A program made the translations under genes and the position numbers. Positions 25,321 to 34,384 of a DNA stretch of 64,000 bases are shown one piece after another. The DNA is from Planctomycetota bacterium. GTDB lineage: Bacteria > Planctomycetota > UBA1135 > UBA2386. The notes under the pieces were generated by a model. The model ran no database searches. It saw only the letters and a list, made by a program, of their open reading frames with translations, and had not been told where the DNA came from. The stretch spans positions 61,961-125,960 of the forward strand of contig JACKIB010000015.1 in the NCBI GenBank assembly GCA_020638695.1, written 5' to 3'. Every line of letters starts with the position of its first letter. Within the stretch, counting starts at the first letter, position 1.

Positions 25321-26772
25321 TCAGACCGCCTCGAGCACCTGCTCGAGGTTTCGCACCAACCTGGCGCGCGTCTCCTGCGTGACCGATCCGCGTAGCGCTT
25401 CCTTCAGGACCTGCCGCAGGTCGCGGTCGAGTGTGTCGCGCAGCGCGGCGGGCAGGTTCGCGGCTACCCGCGGCTCGGAGGTCGGGACCGGACCGGAGTC
25501 CGCGTCGAGCGCCAGTTGGTCCTGGCGGGCGTGCGAGCGGTCGCGCACCGCGCGGTAGTGCGTCAACGCGCGATCGGCCAGCATCCACGCGTAGCGCTGG
25601 CTGGTCGCTGGACCTTGGAACAGGAAGCGACCGGTCGTGCCGGCGAACAGCACCCGGCCGATGCTGCTGCGGCTGTCGAGCACGCTCGCGATCCGCTTGC
25701 CGGCGAAGTAGCCGCCGAGCCCGCCGACCGCGGCCCCACCGATCAACCCGGTGAGGAACGACGCGCCGCCGACGGCCAGGTCGATGCCGCCACCGATCGC
25801 CGCGCCCCAACCGGCGCCGTAGCGCATCAATTGCGTGCGGTCGAGACCGAACAGTCGCCAGCTCACTTCGCTGAACAGGTCGGCGTCGTGCAGCATCAGG
25901 GCGTGTTCGCCACGTTCGAGATCGCGGTGCTGGTAGAGTCGCTCGATTTCGCCGCGGGCCGTGTGCTCGAATGCACGTTGTCGGTCGAGGTACGCCTTCT
26001 CCAGCTCCTCGGCCAGACCGGGCGGGGGGGCGTCGCTGCTGACTCCGCGCTTCTCGACGTGCCCCAACGCGTCGGCCAACAGCTCGCCGATCACCTGAGC
26101 GGCCTTGCGGCGCCGGACCTGCCACTCGCTCTCCATCGCGGTGATGGCGCGCTCCATCGTGCTGCGCCACGCATCGCGTATCTCGCGGAATCCGCGCAGC
26201 AACTCCAAGCGGTCGGCAAAGCGCGCGGCATGAGCGTCGAACTCGCGCACCAGGTTGAAGAATTGCTCCAGGATCGGCCGCCACTCGTCGCTGTGGTCGC
26301 GTTCGCGAGTTCGGTTCAGCAGCGCCATTGCCGGTTGACCGGTCCACCGCAGGATCTCCATCTCCGCCTCGTGGCTGGGTTGGAACCGGCTCGAGGCATC
26401 GACCACATAGAGGATCCCGGCACCGTCGAGGATCGGCTGCAGCAGGCGCACTTCGTCGGCGAATGGTTGTTCACCCGAGTTTCCCGCGTGGGCTTCGACG
26501 AAAGCGCGCACCGCGGCTGGGCGATCGGCCGGTGAGCGAGCCCGCTGCTGCATGAACGACAGCGCGGCGCGCGCGTCCTGGAAGCCGGGCGTGTCGATGA
26601 TGGTGAACAAGTCCTCGCCACCCTGACGGAACACGTAGCGCGCCGTTTCGCCGGTGGTGCCGGGATAGCTCGCGATCGGAACCGCACCGTTCTCGATCAG
26701 CGTCGCGACCACCGACGACTTCCCTTGGTTGACGTTGCCGACCACCACGAACTCGGGGATCGGCTCGCTCAT
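25321..26772 (-). CDS. GTPase with DUF3482 domain
   Basis: A 483-residue protein. The N-terminal P-loop GTPase domain has the G1 motif GNVNQGKSS (residues 12-20), a Thr-rich switch I (PGTTGETA), G3 DTPGF and a probable G4-like NRTRERD in place of NKxD. The C-terminal part is the DUF3482 region with glycine-rich hydrophobic helices (GGGIDLAVGGASFLTGLIGG) that may insert in or lie along the membrane. The start overlaps the stop of the DUF2868 gene by 4 bases. DUF2868 and DUF3482 proteins are known to occur as an adjacent pair of unknown function, and the pairing itself supports both calls. Confidence 0.88.
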   Translation of the reverse strand: MSEPIPEFVVVGNVNQGKSSVVATLIENGAVPIASYPGTTGETARYVFRQGGEDLFTIIDTPGFQDARAALSFMQQRARSPADRPAAVRAFVEAHAGNSGEQPFADEVRLLQPILDGAGILYVVDASSRFQPSHEAEMEILRWTGQPAMALLNRTRERDHSDEWRPILEQFFNLVREFDAHAARFADRLELLRGFREIRDAWRSTMERAITAMESEWQVRRRKAAQVIGELLADALGHVEKRGVSSDAPPPGLAEELEKAYLDRQRAFEHTARGEIERLYQHRDLERGEHALMLHDADLFSEVSWRLFGLDRTQLMRYGAGWGAAIGGGIDLAVGGASFLTGLIGGAAVGGLGGYFAGKRIASVLDSRSSIGRVLFAGTTGRFLFQGPATSQRYAWMLADRALTHYRAVRDRSHARQDQLALDADSGPVPTSEPRVAANLPAALRDTLDRDLRQVLKEALRGSVTQETRARLVRNLEQVLEAV

Positions 26773-28361
26773 GGTTGTGGGCGCTCGGTCGAGGTGTGGA
26801 GCCCCATCGGTTGGGCCGTGAGGTATGGATCCCCTTCGGCCGCCAACCGCGTGCGCCAGGTCGCCAGCTCGTCGGACTCGACATCGGTGAACTCGGTGCC
26901 GTCGTCGGCCAGCAGTCCGACCACCAGTTCGCATGCTCCGCCCAGGCCGTCGCGCAGCGCGGCGAGTAGCCGCATCACGTCCTTGGTGGGCTGCTGGCCC
27001 TCCGGAAGCACGACGACGACGCGGGCCGGTCGGCTGCGCTGCAGTCGCGACAGCGTTTCCTGGTCGCCCGCCAGATCGGCCAATCCGGCCGGCAGCGCTT
27101 CGCTCACCGGCAGGCCGAAGCGGCGCGACACGTGTTCCGCAGCTCGACTCGCCGCACTGCTCAGTGAGCCCCAGCAGACAACAGCACAGCGCAGCGCCGG
27201 CTCGGTGCGCAACGGTGCCGGCGCGACTCTCTGGTCGGCCGGGGCATCGCCGCGCACCGCATCGGGACTCGGGCCCTGCCATCCGGCGGCGGGCGGAAAC
27301 AACCGTTCGAACAGGTGTTGTACCGCCATGTGGCGGAGTGGAATCGCGCGGCTGGCAGCGCCGGTGCGCCATGCCCCGAGTCCCAGGGCGAGGAGGCGCG
27401 GCAACAACCCCCAGGTGGTCAGCGCGGTGACCAAGAACGGCCACCAAGTGCGCCGCAGCTGCGCCAGCTCGGTTTCGGCGAGTTTCACGTGGTCGTGCAC
27501 GTATCCGCCCTTCGCCGGCACGAACCGGCTCACTTCGATCGCGCTGAGCGAGGGGGGCGCGCACGTGTCGAGGAACGACCACGGCAGGCCGAGGAGCGAC
27601 AGCCCGCGGTGGAGTTCGGTTGCCTGCAGATCGAGCGTGGTGCTCCAGCAGAAGGCCAGGTCGTGGAAGGTGACCATGTACAGACTCGTAAGCAGGGCTG
27701 CACAGTTGAACGCCACCGCCATGCGCTGCACCAGAGTGAACAACAGCCACTGTTGGACTCGACCGTAGATCGCCTGCTTGGCGCGCATTCCGTCGAGCAG
27801 CCCGGGCAGTTCGGTCGCCGCGACTCCGGTCGAACGGGACAGCCGGTCGACCCAACGGGCCCGGCCGAGGCGCACGACCAGGCCCTGGAGCCACGACAGC
27901 GAGCCGCCACCGCGCAGCTTGTGGTACAGCAAGAGCGCCGGCAGGAGAGCGAGCAGTGCCATCTGCAGGGCACAGAACACCACCAGGAACACCAGCACGT
28001 TCACCGGCTCGTTGCCGCGGCTGCTCAGGGCGGTGGTCGCGGTGCCGATACCTACCATGGTGAACACGCCGACCAGCAACCAGCCGACCACCCGGTAGCC
28101 GTGTTCGATGCGCCGTCCAGGCAACTTGTCGCGGATCGCGGCCGGGAGGTGCGAGAGCCAGTGCCCGCACACCGCGTGCCGCAATGGGCGGCTGCGTGCC
28201 AGCCGGGCCGACGCCTCGTTCTCGGGCACCTGAAGTTCGGTCGCGATCCGGTGGCCGATCGACCGATCGCGGCGCACGATTCCCGCGGCTTCGCGCCCGT
28301 CGGCCTGCTGCTCGTCGTGGAGGAGCTGCACCTCCAAATCGATGAGTTCGTGGAGCTTCAC
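26769..28361 (-). CDS. DUF2868 membrane protein
   Basis: A 530-residue protein with about four or five membrane helices (YRVVGWLLVGVFTMVGIGTA, LVFLVVFCALQMALLALLPALLLY, WLLFTLVQRMAVAFNCAALLTSLY, TWWPFLVTALTTWGLLPRLL). A soluble C-terminal domain is likely to be P-loop-like (VVCWGSL, VVVVLPEGQQPTKDVMRLL). The pattern matches DUF2868, the constant partner of the DUF3482 GTPase encoded downstream. The start codon is GTG. The two probably form a membrane-bound GTPase complex. Confidence 0.85.
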   Translation of the reverse strand: MKLHELIDLEVQLLHDEQQADGREAAGIVRRDRSIGHRIATELQVPENEASARLARSRPLRHAVCGHWLSHLPAAIRDKLPGRRIEHGYRVVGWLLVGVFTMVGIGTATTALSSRGNEPVNVLVFLVVFCALQMALLALLPALLLYHKLRGGGSLSWLQGLVVRLGRARWVDRLSRSTGVAATELPGLLDGMRAKQAIYGRVQQWLLFTLVQRMAVAFNCAALLTSLYMVTFHDLAFCWSTTLDLQATELHRGLSLLGLPWSFLDTCAPPSLSAIEVSRFVPAKGGYVHDHVKLAETELAQLRRTWWPFLVTALTTWGLLPRLLALGLGAWRTGAASRAIPLRHMAVQHLFERLFPPAAGWQGPSPDAVRGDAPADQRVAPAPLRTEPALRCAVVCWGSLSSAASRAAEHVSRRFGLPVSEALPAGLADLAGDQETLSRLQRSRPARVVVVLPEGQQPTKDVMRLLAALRDGLGGACELVVGLLADDGTEFTDVESDELATWRTRLAAEGDPYLTAQPMGLHTSTERPQP

Positions 28362-28462
28362 GTCGCGGCGACTACGGCGGTCGGCGGAACAATAGCGCTG
28401 ACCCTGGAAAAATGCGGGCCTTTACACCGGTCCGAATGCGCATGACGATGTCACGGTGACTC

Positions 28463-30706
28463 ATGCGGACCCCTCGCCTGATCGGATGCGGTGTGCTGGC
28501 CGGGCTGTTGTCGGTGGTGGTGCCGGCGCAGAGCGCGCGACGCAACGCTCGTCTCGACCGCGTTCTCGATGGGCTGATCGTCGATCTGGGGCGTCAGGAG
28601 GCGATGGGGGATGCCTACGAGCGTCTGCTCGCGATCGGCAAACCCGCGGTGCCGCGACTGCTCCGTGCGGTGTTGCCCGGCGTCGGCACCGCTCAGCTGC
28701 GGTGGAGGCGTGCCCTGGCGCTCCGCCTGCTGGGCGACCTCGGCCCGCACAGTGTCGCGGCGCTCGATCCGCTGATTCAGGCGATGTGGCAGCTCGGGGG
28801 TTGGGACCGCGACGAGTGCATGCGGGCGATCGCACGGATCGCGCCGTATTCGCGCCGCTCGATGCAGGATCTCGGGCTCGGAACCAGCACGGTGGGGCGG
28901 TACTGGCTCGACGCCGAGATCTGTGCGGCCCGGGTGGAGTTCGGGCCGCGCCCTGACCCCAAGCAGGTGGCCGCAGCGCTGATCGCCGACTACCGTTCGG
29001 GTGTCGCACGGCAACGCATGGTTCGGTCCTTTGCGGCCCTGCAGCTGCTAGCCGACGGCGCGTGCCCGGCGTTTCGGGATCGCGACGGAGTTCTGGCGCG
29101 GGCCTTCGATGCGACACGGCAGGGCATCTACATCTACACGACCTCGGTCGTCGATTTGCGGTGGCTGAAGGAGTGTGCTGCGTTGGCGTTGGTGCGCCAT
29201 GCGCGCGAGAGTGACCTGCGTTCCGACGCGCTCGCGATGCTGCTCGCCCACCCGCGCGCGAGCGTGGCACGTAGCGCGTTCCGCGAGTTGCAACCGGAGC
29301 TCGATTCCGGTGGAGAGCGCGCGGTTGGCCTGCTGAAGCGAGGCATCGGTGCGTTGTGCCCCGATGTGCAGATGGGGGTGCTGCGGGCGGTTCCGCGCTT
29401 CGCAGGCCAACTCTGGTTCCACATCGCCGAGGTGGCGCGATACGTCGAGTCTCCGGATCGACGGGTTGCCCAGGCCGCCTCCGCCACCCTGGCGGTGCTG
29501 CAGCGAGAGATCGAGCTTCAGTTCTCCACCCGCGGCGGAGTGGTCCGCCCAGAACACCTGGTGGCGTGGTGGCGCGAGCCGCGTCTCGAAGCCCAGGTGC
29601 TCGCCTGGATGCCGCGCCTGGCGGGCCGAATGCACCCCTGGTTGCCCGAGCTCGTTCGCGCGACCCGCCATCCCGATCCCGAGCGGCGTCGCCTGGCCGT
29701 GCTCGCCACGTTCGCGGTCGAGTCGGCTCTGGCGAAGCAGATCGGCTCGGGACTCGAGGGTCAACTCGCATGCCACGTCGCCCGGGTGGGGGAGGTGGAA
29801 GCCGGGTGCTCGGATGCACTCACCCGAGCGCTTCGGCACGATAGGGCTCCGCTTCAGCGTCTGCTCGAGGCCATGCCGCGCCGCGGTTGGGCGCCGCGGA
29901 GAATCTGTGCGGCGCTGCGCGTGGTCGAACGAGTCGGGGTGGCTGCCGCGCCCCTGGCGGGCGATGTCCTGCCCTGGTGCGAGGACAACCGTGCCGACGT
30001 CGCGGTGGCAGCGCTGCAAGCGCTCGCCGCGATGGGGCCCGCCTTGGCCGAGTACCTGCCAGACTTCCGGCGGCGACTCGCGCCGGCCCGCGCCACGCGC
30101 TCCATCCCGTCCGGCGACCGAGAGCGCGTCGCGGCCGCCCGGGATCGCTGCCTCGCGTGCCTCGAAGTGCGCGACGGTATGCCTGCCCAGCTGGCGTCGT
30201 TGCTCGATGACGCGCGCAGCGCGGTGCGGGAGCGCGCGCTGGAATTGCTCGCGGCGAAGCGACTCGACCAGACCAAGGATGCGGAAGTACTGCGAAGGAT
30301 CGCCGGCGCCGTCACCGCGGAGCACCCGGCCAGTCCGGGTCCCGAGGACCTTTCGGTCCGCATCCGGACGCGCGCGGCGCGCATTCTCGTTTCCCATCTC
30401 GGAAACGACGCAGATCTGCGGTTCACCTGTGCCTCCGCCCTTCTCCTCGGAGGAACGGCCGACGAACGCCGCTGGGCGAACCAGCAACTCGTGCGGGACG
30501 GCAAGCCCAGGGTTCAAGACTTGGTGTGGCAGGGCCTATTCCTCGACGACCCTGCGGCGGTGATCGCCAGCCTGGATCTTCTGTGCGCCCTCCGCCCGAA
30601 GCCGGATCGCTTCCGCATGCAGCTGCGCCTGCTGGCCGAGGGTCGGAACCGCGACGTCGCGGCCCGCGCGCAGGCTGCGCAGCGGGAGCTGGGGCTCGCG
30701 AGGTAG
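28463..30706 (+). CDS. Exported HEAT-repeat protein
   Basis: A 747-residue protein with a signal peptide (residues 1-23, ending VPAQS), then repeated helix pairs of the HEAT/PBS type throughout (for example LLAIGKPAVPRLLRAV, LRLLGDLGPHSVAALDPL, LQALAAMGPALAEYLPDF, LLDDARSAVRERALELLAAK). HEAT solenoids are protein-binding scaffolds, and an extracytoplasmic location is inferred from the signal. No catalytic motif is visible. The 100-bp gap to the divergent DUF2868 gene must contain both promoters. Confidence 0.82.
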   Translation: MRTPRLIGCGVLAGLLSVVVPAQSARRNARLDRVLDGLIVDLGRQEAMGDAYERLLAIGKPAVPRLLRAVLPGVGTAQLRWRRALALRLLGDLGPHSVAALDPLIQAMWQLGGWDRDECMRAIARIAPYSRRSMQDLGLGTSTVGRYWLDAEICAARVEFGPRPDPKQVAAALIADYRSGVARQRMVRSFAALQLLADGACPAFRDRDGVLARAFDATRQGIYIYTTSVVDLRWLKECAALALVRHARESDLRSDALAMLLAHPRASVARSAFRELQPELDSGGERAVGLLKRGIGALCPDVQMGVLRAVPRFAGQLWFHIAEVARYVESPDRRVAQAASATLAVLQREIELQFSTRGGVVRPEHLVAWWREPRLEAQVLAWMPRLAGRMHPWLPELVRATRHPDPERRRLAVLATFAVESALAKQIGSGLEGQLACHVARVGEVEAGCSDALTRALRHDRAPLQRLLEAMPRRGWAPRRICAALRVVERVGVAAAPLAGDVLPWCEDNRADVAVAALQALAAMGPALAEYLPDFRRRLAPARATRSIPSGDRERVAAARDRCLACLEVRDGMPAQLASLLDDARSAVRERALELLAAKRLDQTKDAEVLRRIAGAVTAEHPASPGPEDLSVRIRTRAARILVSHLGNDADLRFTCASALLLGGTADERRWANQQLVRDGKPRVQDLVWQGLFLDDPAAVIASLDLLCALRPKPDRFRMQLRLLAEGRNRDVAARAQAAQRELGLAR

Positions 30707-30780
30707 GGTGCGCCGGTCTTGACGCCGGGGGGGTGCGGGTGGAGGATTGACGGGGTCCTGGGTGTTCGGCCCGGGTGCGA

Positions 30781-30845
<65 letters not shown>

Positions 30846-30856
<11 letters not shown>

Positions 30857-30953
30857 GTTCGTCGCGTGGGTGCTGCGAGTTGCTTGGGTTTGGCGTCACC
30901 CGATCGCCTCGAGGGTGTGCACGATTCAAGACTCGTGCTTCACGCCTGGGCCT
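30846..30953 (+). repeat. Direct repeat 1: tRNA-Gly 3' end and flank
   Basis: Starting with the acceptor strand CAGCCGCTCC, about 108 bases reappear in diverged form at 32427-32532. Shared blocks include GCGTGGGTG, TGCGA and TTGCT, CCTCGAGGG, then CTCGTGC and ACGCC. This resembles an attachment-site duplication next to a tRNA gene, with the TIR-like gene between the copies. Confidence 0.6.
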
Positions 30954-31056
30954 AGGTTGGCGAAGCCGGATGCGCGCACCCAGATGGTGTTCGATGAGCA
31001 CGGGAAGCCGGACGTTGAGAAGCCGGTCACCGGAGACTGACTCCCAGCTTGGGGAG

Positions 31057-31117
31057 GTATCGATGTATCGAGGTTCGGAGAGACCGGGGTCGTGGTGCAA
31101 CCACCAGCTGGAAGCCG
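31057..31117 (+). repeat. Short dispersed repeat, copy 1
   Basis: The segment beginning GGTATCGATGTATCGAG and containing GGGTCGTGGTGCAACC, CCAGC and GGAAGC occurs again at 32341-32403 with a handful of changes. It directly precedes an IS256-like coding remnant here, so it may derive from the end of a lost insertion sequence. Confidence 0.65.
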
Positions 31118-31127
31118 CGTCGAGCGC

Positions 31128-31178
31128 CAGCGCCGGTTCACGGGCTTCGACGACAGGATCCTGGCCCTCTACGCGCGC
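31128..31178 (+). pseudogene. IS256-family transposase remnant
   Basis: The translated stretch QRRFTGFDDRILALYAR matches the well-conserved segment of IS256/mutator transposases (RFTGFDDKI..LYARGM) and then stops resembling them. Only about 17 codons remain. They are in frame with, but unrelated to, the TIR-like gene that starts at 31275. Confidence 0.55.
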
Positions 31179-31274
31179 CGCATCGCGGAGTTCGGTGACG
31201 TTTCGTTCGCGGGCTTCGAGGGAACGCTGGACCAGATTCAGCAGGTGGTGGACAACTGGAAGGGGGGATCAGCG

Positions 31275-32042
31275 ATGAGTGGCAGGTGTTTCGTGATGCA
31301 GCCGTTCGACGACGGCGGGCCGTTCGACAAGCGGTACGAGCAAGTGTTGGCCCCTGCGATCCGCGAGGCGGACCTGGAGAGCTACCGTGTGGACCACGAC
31401 CCAGGCTGCGCCGTGCCCATCGGCGAGATCGAGGAGGGCATCAGGAACTCGAAAGTGTGCGTGGCGGACATCACCACCGACAACGTGAACGTGGCGTTCG
31501 AGCTGGGCTACGCGCTGGCACTGAAGAAGCGCGTCGTGCTGATCGGCAAGAAGGGAACGAACATCCCGTTCGACTACAGGCACCGCAAGGTCATCTTCTA
31601 TGACACCGACGCGCCAGGCGACTTCAAGGCGTTCACGGGCAAGGTCACCGCGGCACTCATGGCCGCGCTGGAGAAGGCCGAGAAGACCGAGCGCATCGCC
31701 GATGCGCTACAGCCCACCGCGGGGTTCAAGGCGCACGAGGTGGCGGCGCTGGCGGCCATAGCGCAGATCGTGGATGGCCCCGGAGACTCGGCGTCCATGT
31801 TCATGATCCGCGAGACGATGGAGAAGATGGGCTACACCAAGACCGCCGCCACGCTGGCGCTCGCCGTGCTGCTGCGTGAGGGCCTTGTCTCCCAGAGCAC
31901 GGACCAGGACCACAACGGTGGCCTCTTCGTCGTCTACAGCATCGAGGACGCCGGGATGAACTGGCTGCTGTCCAACCAGGACCACCTGGAGCTGCGCGTG
32001 GAGAAGCCAAGCGCGCCCGACTTCGGCGACATTCCCTTCTGA
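31275..32042 (+). CDS. TIR-like/nucleoside 2-deoxyribosyltransferase-fold protein with helical C-terminus
   Basis: A 255-residue cytoplasmic protein. Residues 1-135 show the pattern FVMQPFDDGGPFDKRYEQV, then APAIREADLESYRVD, then VCVADITTDNVNVAFELGYAL (probable catalytic Glu) and VVLIGKKG. This is the layout of TIR-like, nucleoside-deoxyribosyltransferase-fold domains found in many prokaryotic conflict systems. The C-terminal 100 residues look like a winged-helix region. The ATG has AAGGGGG about 9 bases upstream. The open frame extends further 5' through unrelated remnants. An NAD-cleaving or nucleotide-sensing defence role is inference. Confidence 0.75.
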   Translation: MSGRCFVMQPFDDGGPFDKRYEQVLAPAIREADLESYRVDHDPGCAVPIGEIEEGIRNSKVCVADITTDNVNVAFELGYALALKKRVVLIGKKGTNIPFDYRHRKVIFYDTDAPGDFKAFTGKVTAALMAALEKAEKTERIADALQPTAGFKAHEVAALAAIAQIVDGPGDSASMFMIRETMEKMGYTKTAATLALAVLLREGLVSQSTDQDHNGGLFVVYSIEDAGMNWLLSNQDHLELRVEKPSAPDFGDIPF

Positions 32043-32062
32043 CCTGGGAGCCTGACCAGCCG

Positions 32063-32236
32063 TCAGGGCGCGCCGGGCCAGTAGATGGTGCCGACGCGCT
32101 CGCCGTCCCTGCCCGTCAGCACCTGGCCGCCTGACGGCGCGGCCTCGCCGGGTTTGAGGCGGATGGCGAACCGGCCGGCCTCGAACGGCACGCGGGGCAG
32201 TCCCGGCAGGCGCGCCAGCTTCCCGTCGGGGGTCAT
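32063..32236 (-). CDS. Small hypothetical ORF, possibly a gene remnant
   Basis: A 57-residue frame (MTPDGKLARLPGLP to GTIYWPGAP) convergent with the TIR-like gene. It has the codon bias of the region but no recognised family. The frame extends upstream to 32278 into a dispersed repeat. It could be the tail of a gene truncated by that repeat. Confidence 0.3.
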   Translation of the reverse strand: MTPDGKLARLPGLPRVPFEAGRFAIRLKPGEAAPSGGQVLTGRDGERVGTIYWPGAP

Positions 32237-32249
32237 GGTGTAGGCGACC

Positions 32250-32340
32250 TCGAAGGGGATCGAGCTACGGGTGAGCACCCGTCAGCTCTTGATCCCAAGG
32301 TCGAGGGAGCTCTCGGCTACCCACACGAATGCCGGAAGAC
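32250..32340 (+). repeat. Dispersed ~90-bp repeat, copy 1
   Basis: The sequence GAAGGGGATCGAGCTACGGG followed by TGAGCACCCGTCAGCTCTTG, AGGTCGAGGGAG and CTCGGCTACCCACACGAA is found again at 42294-42384 with only about six differences. At 42 kb the first part is the right arm of a long hairpin; here the left arm is missing. Confidence 0.75.
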
Positions 32341-32403
32341 CCGGTATCGATGTATCGAGATTCGGAAGGGACAGGGGTCGTGGTGCAACCGCCAGCAGGA
32401 AGC
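32341..32403 (+). repeat. Short dispersed repeat, copy 2
   Basis: Second copy of the GGTATCGATGTATCGAG element described at 31057, abutting the ~90-bp repeat on its left and followed within 25 bases by direct repeat 2 of the tRNA-Gly tail. Confidence 0.65.
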
Positions 32404-32426
32404 GCCGCGTCGGGAATTCGAATTAA

Positions 32427-32532
32427 CCCAGCCGCTCCGGTTCGAGCGTGGGTGATGCGAATTGCTGGGTTCGACACAACCTCCTCCTCGAGGGGGTGCG
32501 GCTCGGGTCAACGATCGTGCTCGACGCCCGGG
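32427..32532 (+). repeat. Direct repeat 2: tRNA-Gly tail-like sequence
   Basis: Begins CAGCCGCTCC and follows the flank of tRNA-Gly with scattered substitutions and small indels. With the copy at 30846 it brackets about 1.5 kb carrying the TIR-like gene. Its end overlaps the last codons of the VOC-family gene. Confidence 0.6.
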
Positions 32533-32912
32533 CGGCGCTCGGCGATATGCCAGAGGACGCCCGTGGGGTCCAACAGATAGGCGATGCGCAAACCCCAAGG
32601 TTGCACCGCCGGGGCCTTTGGGTTGGCTACACCAAACTGCGCCGGCAGATCGAGCGAGCAGATTCGCTGCCACCAGGCATCGAGGTCGTCGACCATGAGT
32701 TGCATCATGAAGTTCTCCGCCCAGTCCTTCTGATAGTGCCTCTGCAGCAGGAAGGAACTCGATCCGAGGCGGAGTATCGCAACGTCCTGCGCATCGAGCT
32801 CGAGCGCGAATCCCAGCGCCTCGTAGAAGCGCTTCGAAGCGTCGAAGTCCTTCGTGGGCAGGAATGGTCGAGAAGTCTCCGTTCCGGTCGGTGTCGGGGT
32901 TGATCCTGCCAT
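32508..32912 (-). CDS. VOC/glyoxalase superfamily protein
   Basis: A 134-residue single-module VOC protein. The pattern RPFLPTKDFDASKRFYEALGF, then ILRLGSSSFLLQRHY, then MQLMVDDLDAWWQRI and RIAYLLDPTGVLWHIAE is the beta-alpha-beta-beta-beta duplication of glyoxalase or bleomycin-resistance-like proteins. The substrate is unknown. I chose the ATG of MAGSTPTP because the upstream frame has no similarity. The 280-bp gap to its right shows nothing recognisable. Confidence 0.78.
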   Translation of the reverse strand: MAGSTPTPTGTETSRPFLPTKDFDASKRFYEALGFALELDAQDVAILRLGSSSFLLQRHYQKDWAENFMMQLMVDDLDAWWQRICSLDLPAQFGVANPKAPAVQPWGLRIAYLLDPTGVLWHIAERRPGVEHDR

Positions 32913-33194
32913 GTCGCGATGCTGGACCAACCTTGCTGTTCCGTCAAGCAAGGCTTGTCGTTGCCCCTGGATCGGTGGAGGTCGGCCTCGAGGCGGTTGC
33001 GGTGGTTCGCCTTGCTTCGACACAGGATCGTCGCCTTCGTTCGCGAGCAATCAGCGGATCCCAATCGACCCCTACGCGCCGTTGAGACAAGAGTGCATGC
33101 GTCTGCTGGGTGTCGCGCGTCACGCTTTCTGGACCATGCAGTGCAGTGTCGATGGAACGTCGTCACGGCGAAGTGCCGTGACGACGTGACCATG

Positions 33195-33668
33195 CTACCG
33201 AGTTTCGCGGAACTGGACTTCTCCCCAGCCACGGCGAGGAACGACGAGGAGCTCGTGGCGGCCGGCGTCTACGGCAAGCGGCTGTGCATCGAGGCGGCGG
33301 ACGTAGGCCAGGAAGTTCTTGGCCGAGGTAAACGCGAGCAAGAGTCGATGTGGGCGGCCTTCGAAGACGAGATCGAGGCGAACTTGCGGCGTGCACGAGT
33401 CGATCTGCGGGCATAGCTCGCAGCGCTTGGTCGGATCGGTGACGGCAACGACGCCATCGAGCGATCGACAGACGGGCTTGCGCTGTTGGTAGAGCGTGCG
33501 GGCGCCGCCGTAGCCGAGGATGCGAACGACGAGTCGCGGCACGGGGTCGACACGTCCATCGACGACGAATCCCCGGGTCGTGACAGTGAGGTATCGAGCG
33601 AGGGCCCGATGCAGGAGATCGCGCAGAGGTTGAGGATCTTGCATCGACGTCCTCACGCGAGATTCCAT
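33195..33668 (-). CDS. Small third protein of a Mu/Tn7-like transposon, with CxxC motif
   Basis: A 157-residue protein not assigned to a family. It contains CELCPQIDSC (three Cys, a possible zinc site), is otherwise beta- and Arg-rich, and ends VQFRETR. Its start overlaps the end of the AAA+ ATPase gene by 16 bases, and that gene follows a TniA-like transposase, so it is the third gene of a transposition operon. Position suggests a TniQ/TnsD-like targeting or accessory role, but I do not see TniQ motifs. Confidence 0.6.
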   Translation of the reverse strand: MESRVRTSMQDPQPLRDLLHRALARYLTVTTRGFVVDGRVDPVPRLVVRILGYGGARTLYQQRKPVCRSLDGVVAVTDPTKRCELCPQIDSCTPQVRLDLVFEGRPHRLLLAFTSAKNFLAYVRRLDAQPLAVDAGRHELLVVPRRGWGEVQFRETR

Positions 33669-34384
33669 CGCCGGAGGACATCCTCGACCTGCTCATGCTC
33701 GATCTTCGTCTTGCCGGGCGCGGCAGCGAAGACGCGCTTGGCGAGCGGCAGCATGAGGCCGGGCGTGCCTTTGCCGTGCTCGAAGAGTGCGGCGAGGCCG
33801 CGGTCGCAGAGTCTCTTCTGCATGGCGGACCCGAAGTGGTGTTCGAGGAGCGTGCCGACCTCGTCGAGTTGCAGGCCGAGGATTTCTTCGCGCACGCCGA
33901 TCCTGCGCCACAGGTGCGGCTGTGCCTGCAGATCACTGCGCAGTCGTGGCAATCCGACCAGCATGACCTGCACGCGCCCCTGGCCGTCGAGGTCGCTCTC
34001 GACGAGGGCGCGAGCGGCGGTGAGCGTCTCGGTCGACAGGTTGTGGGCTTCGTCGAACCACAGCAGCATGCGGTGGGATTCTTCGCCCAGGGCCTGGACG
34101 ACGCGGTCGAGCGAGACGGCGTGGTACATGCTGGTGCCAGCGCGCAGAGACTGGGCCAGCAATCGCACGAGGCCAGGTGCGCCGAGGCGCTGGGCTTCCT
34201 GGAAGTAGAAGATGCGATAGCGTGAGCGATCGAGTTCGGCCTTGAGATCGCGCAGCAGCGCGGTCTTGCCGGTGCCGGTTTCGCCGGTGACGAGCACGTA
34301 GGGCTCGTCGGCTTGCTGCAACGCCGCGAGCACGACACGACGGACGCGATCGAAGTCGCGGTACAGGAACGGTTGCTTGTTCAC
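33653..34384 (-). CDS. AAA+ transposition ATPase (TniB/TnsC/ExeA-like)
   Basis: A 243-residue AAA ATPase with Walker A GETGTGKT (residues 34-41), Walker B MLLWFDEAHNL (about 104-114) and sensor region VQVMLVGLPRLRSDL. Such ATPases form the target-selecting partner of Mu/Tn7/Tn5053-type transposases. The GTG start is preceded by GGAGG and lies next to the stop of the transposase gene, and its own stop overlaps the third gene. It appears intact although the transposase is truncated. Confidence 0.82.
   Translation of the reverse strand: MNKQPFLYRDFDRVRRVVLAALQQADEPYVLVTGETGTGKTALLRDLKAELDRSRYRIFYFQEAQRLGAPGLVRLLAQSLRAGTSMYHAVSLDRVVQALGEESHRMLLWFDEAHNLSTETLTAARALVESDLDGQGRVQVMLVGLPRLRSDLQAQPHLWRRIGVREEILGLQLDEVGTLLEHHFGSAMQKRLCDRGLAALFEHGKGTPGLMLPLAKRVFAAAPGKTKIEHEQVEDVLRRWNLA

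Noticed and set aside
26773..28170. Long minus-strand frame upstream of the GTPase, giving a 949-residue open frame
   Set aside because: Its amino-acid composition (Arg/Ala/Gly/Pro rich) is that of a high-GC shadow, and the same bases code for the well-supported DUF2868 protein in another frame. The GTPase starts at 26772.
31092..31274. N-terminal extension of the TIR-like protein
   Set aside because: The extension contains an IS256 transposase remnant and a dispersed repeat. A good ribosome site precedes the ATG at 31275.
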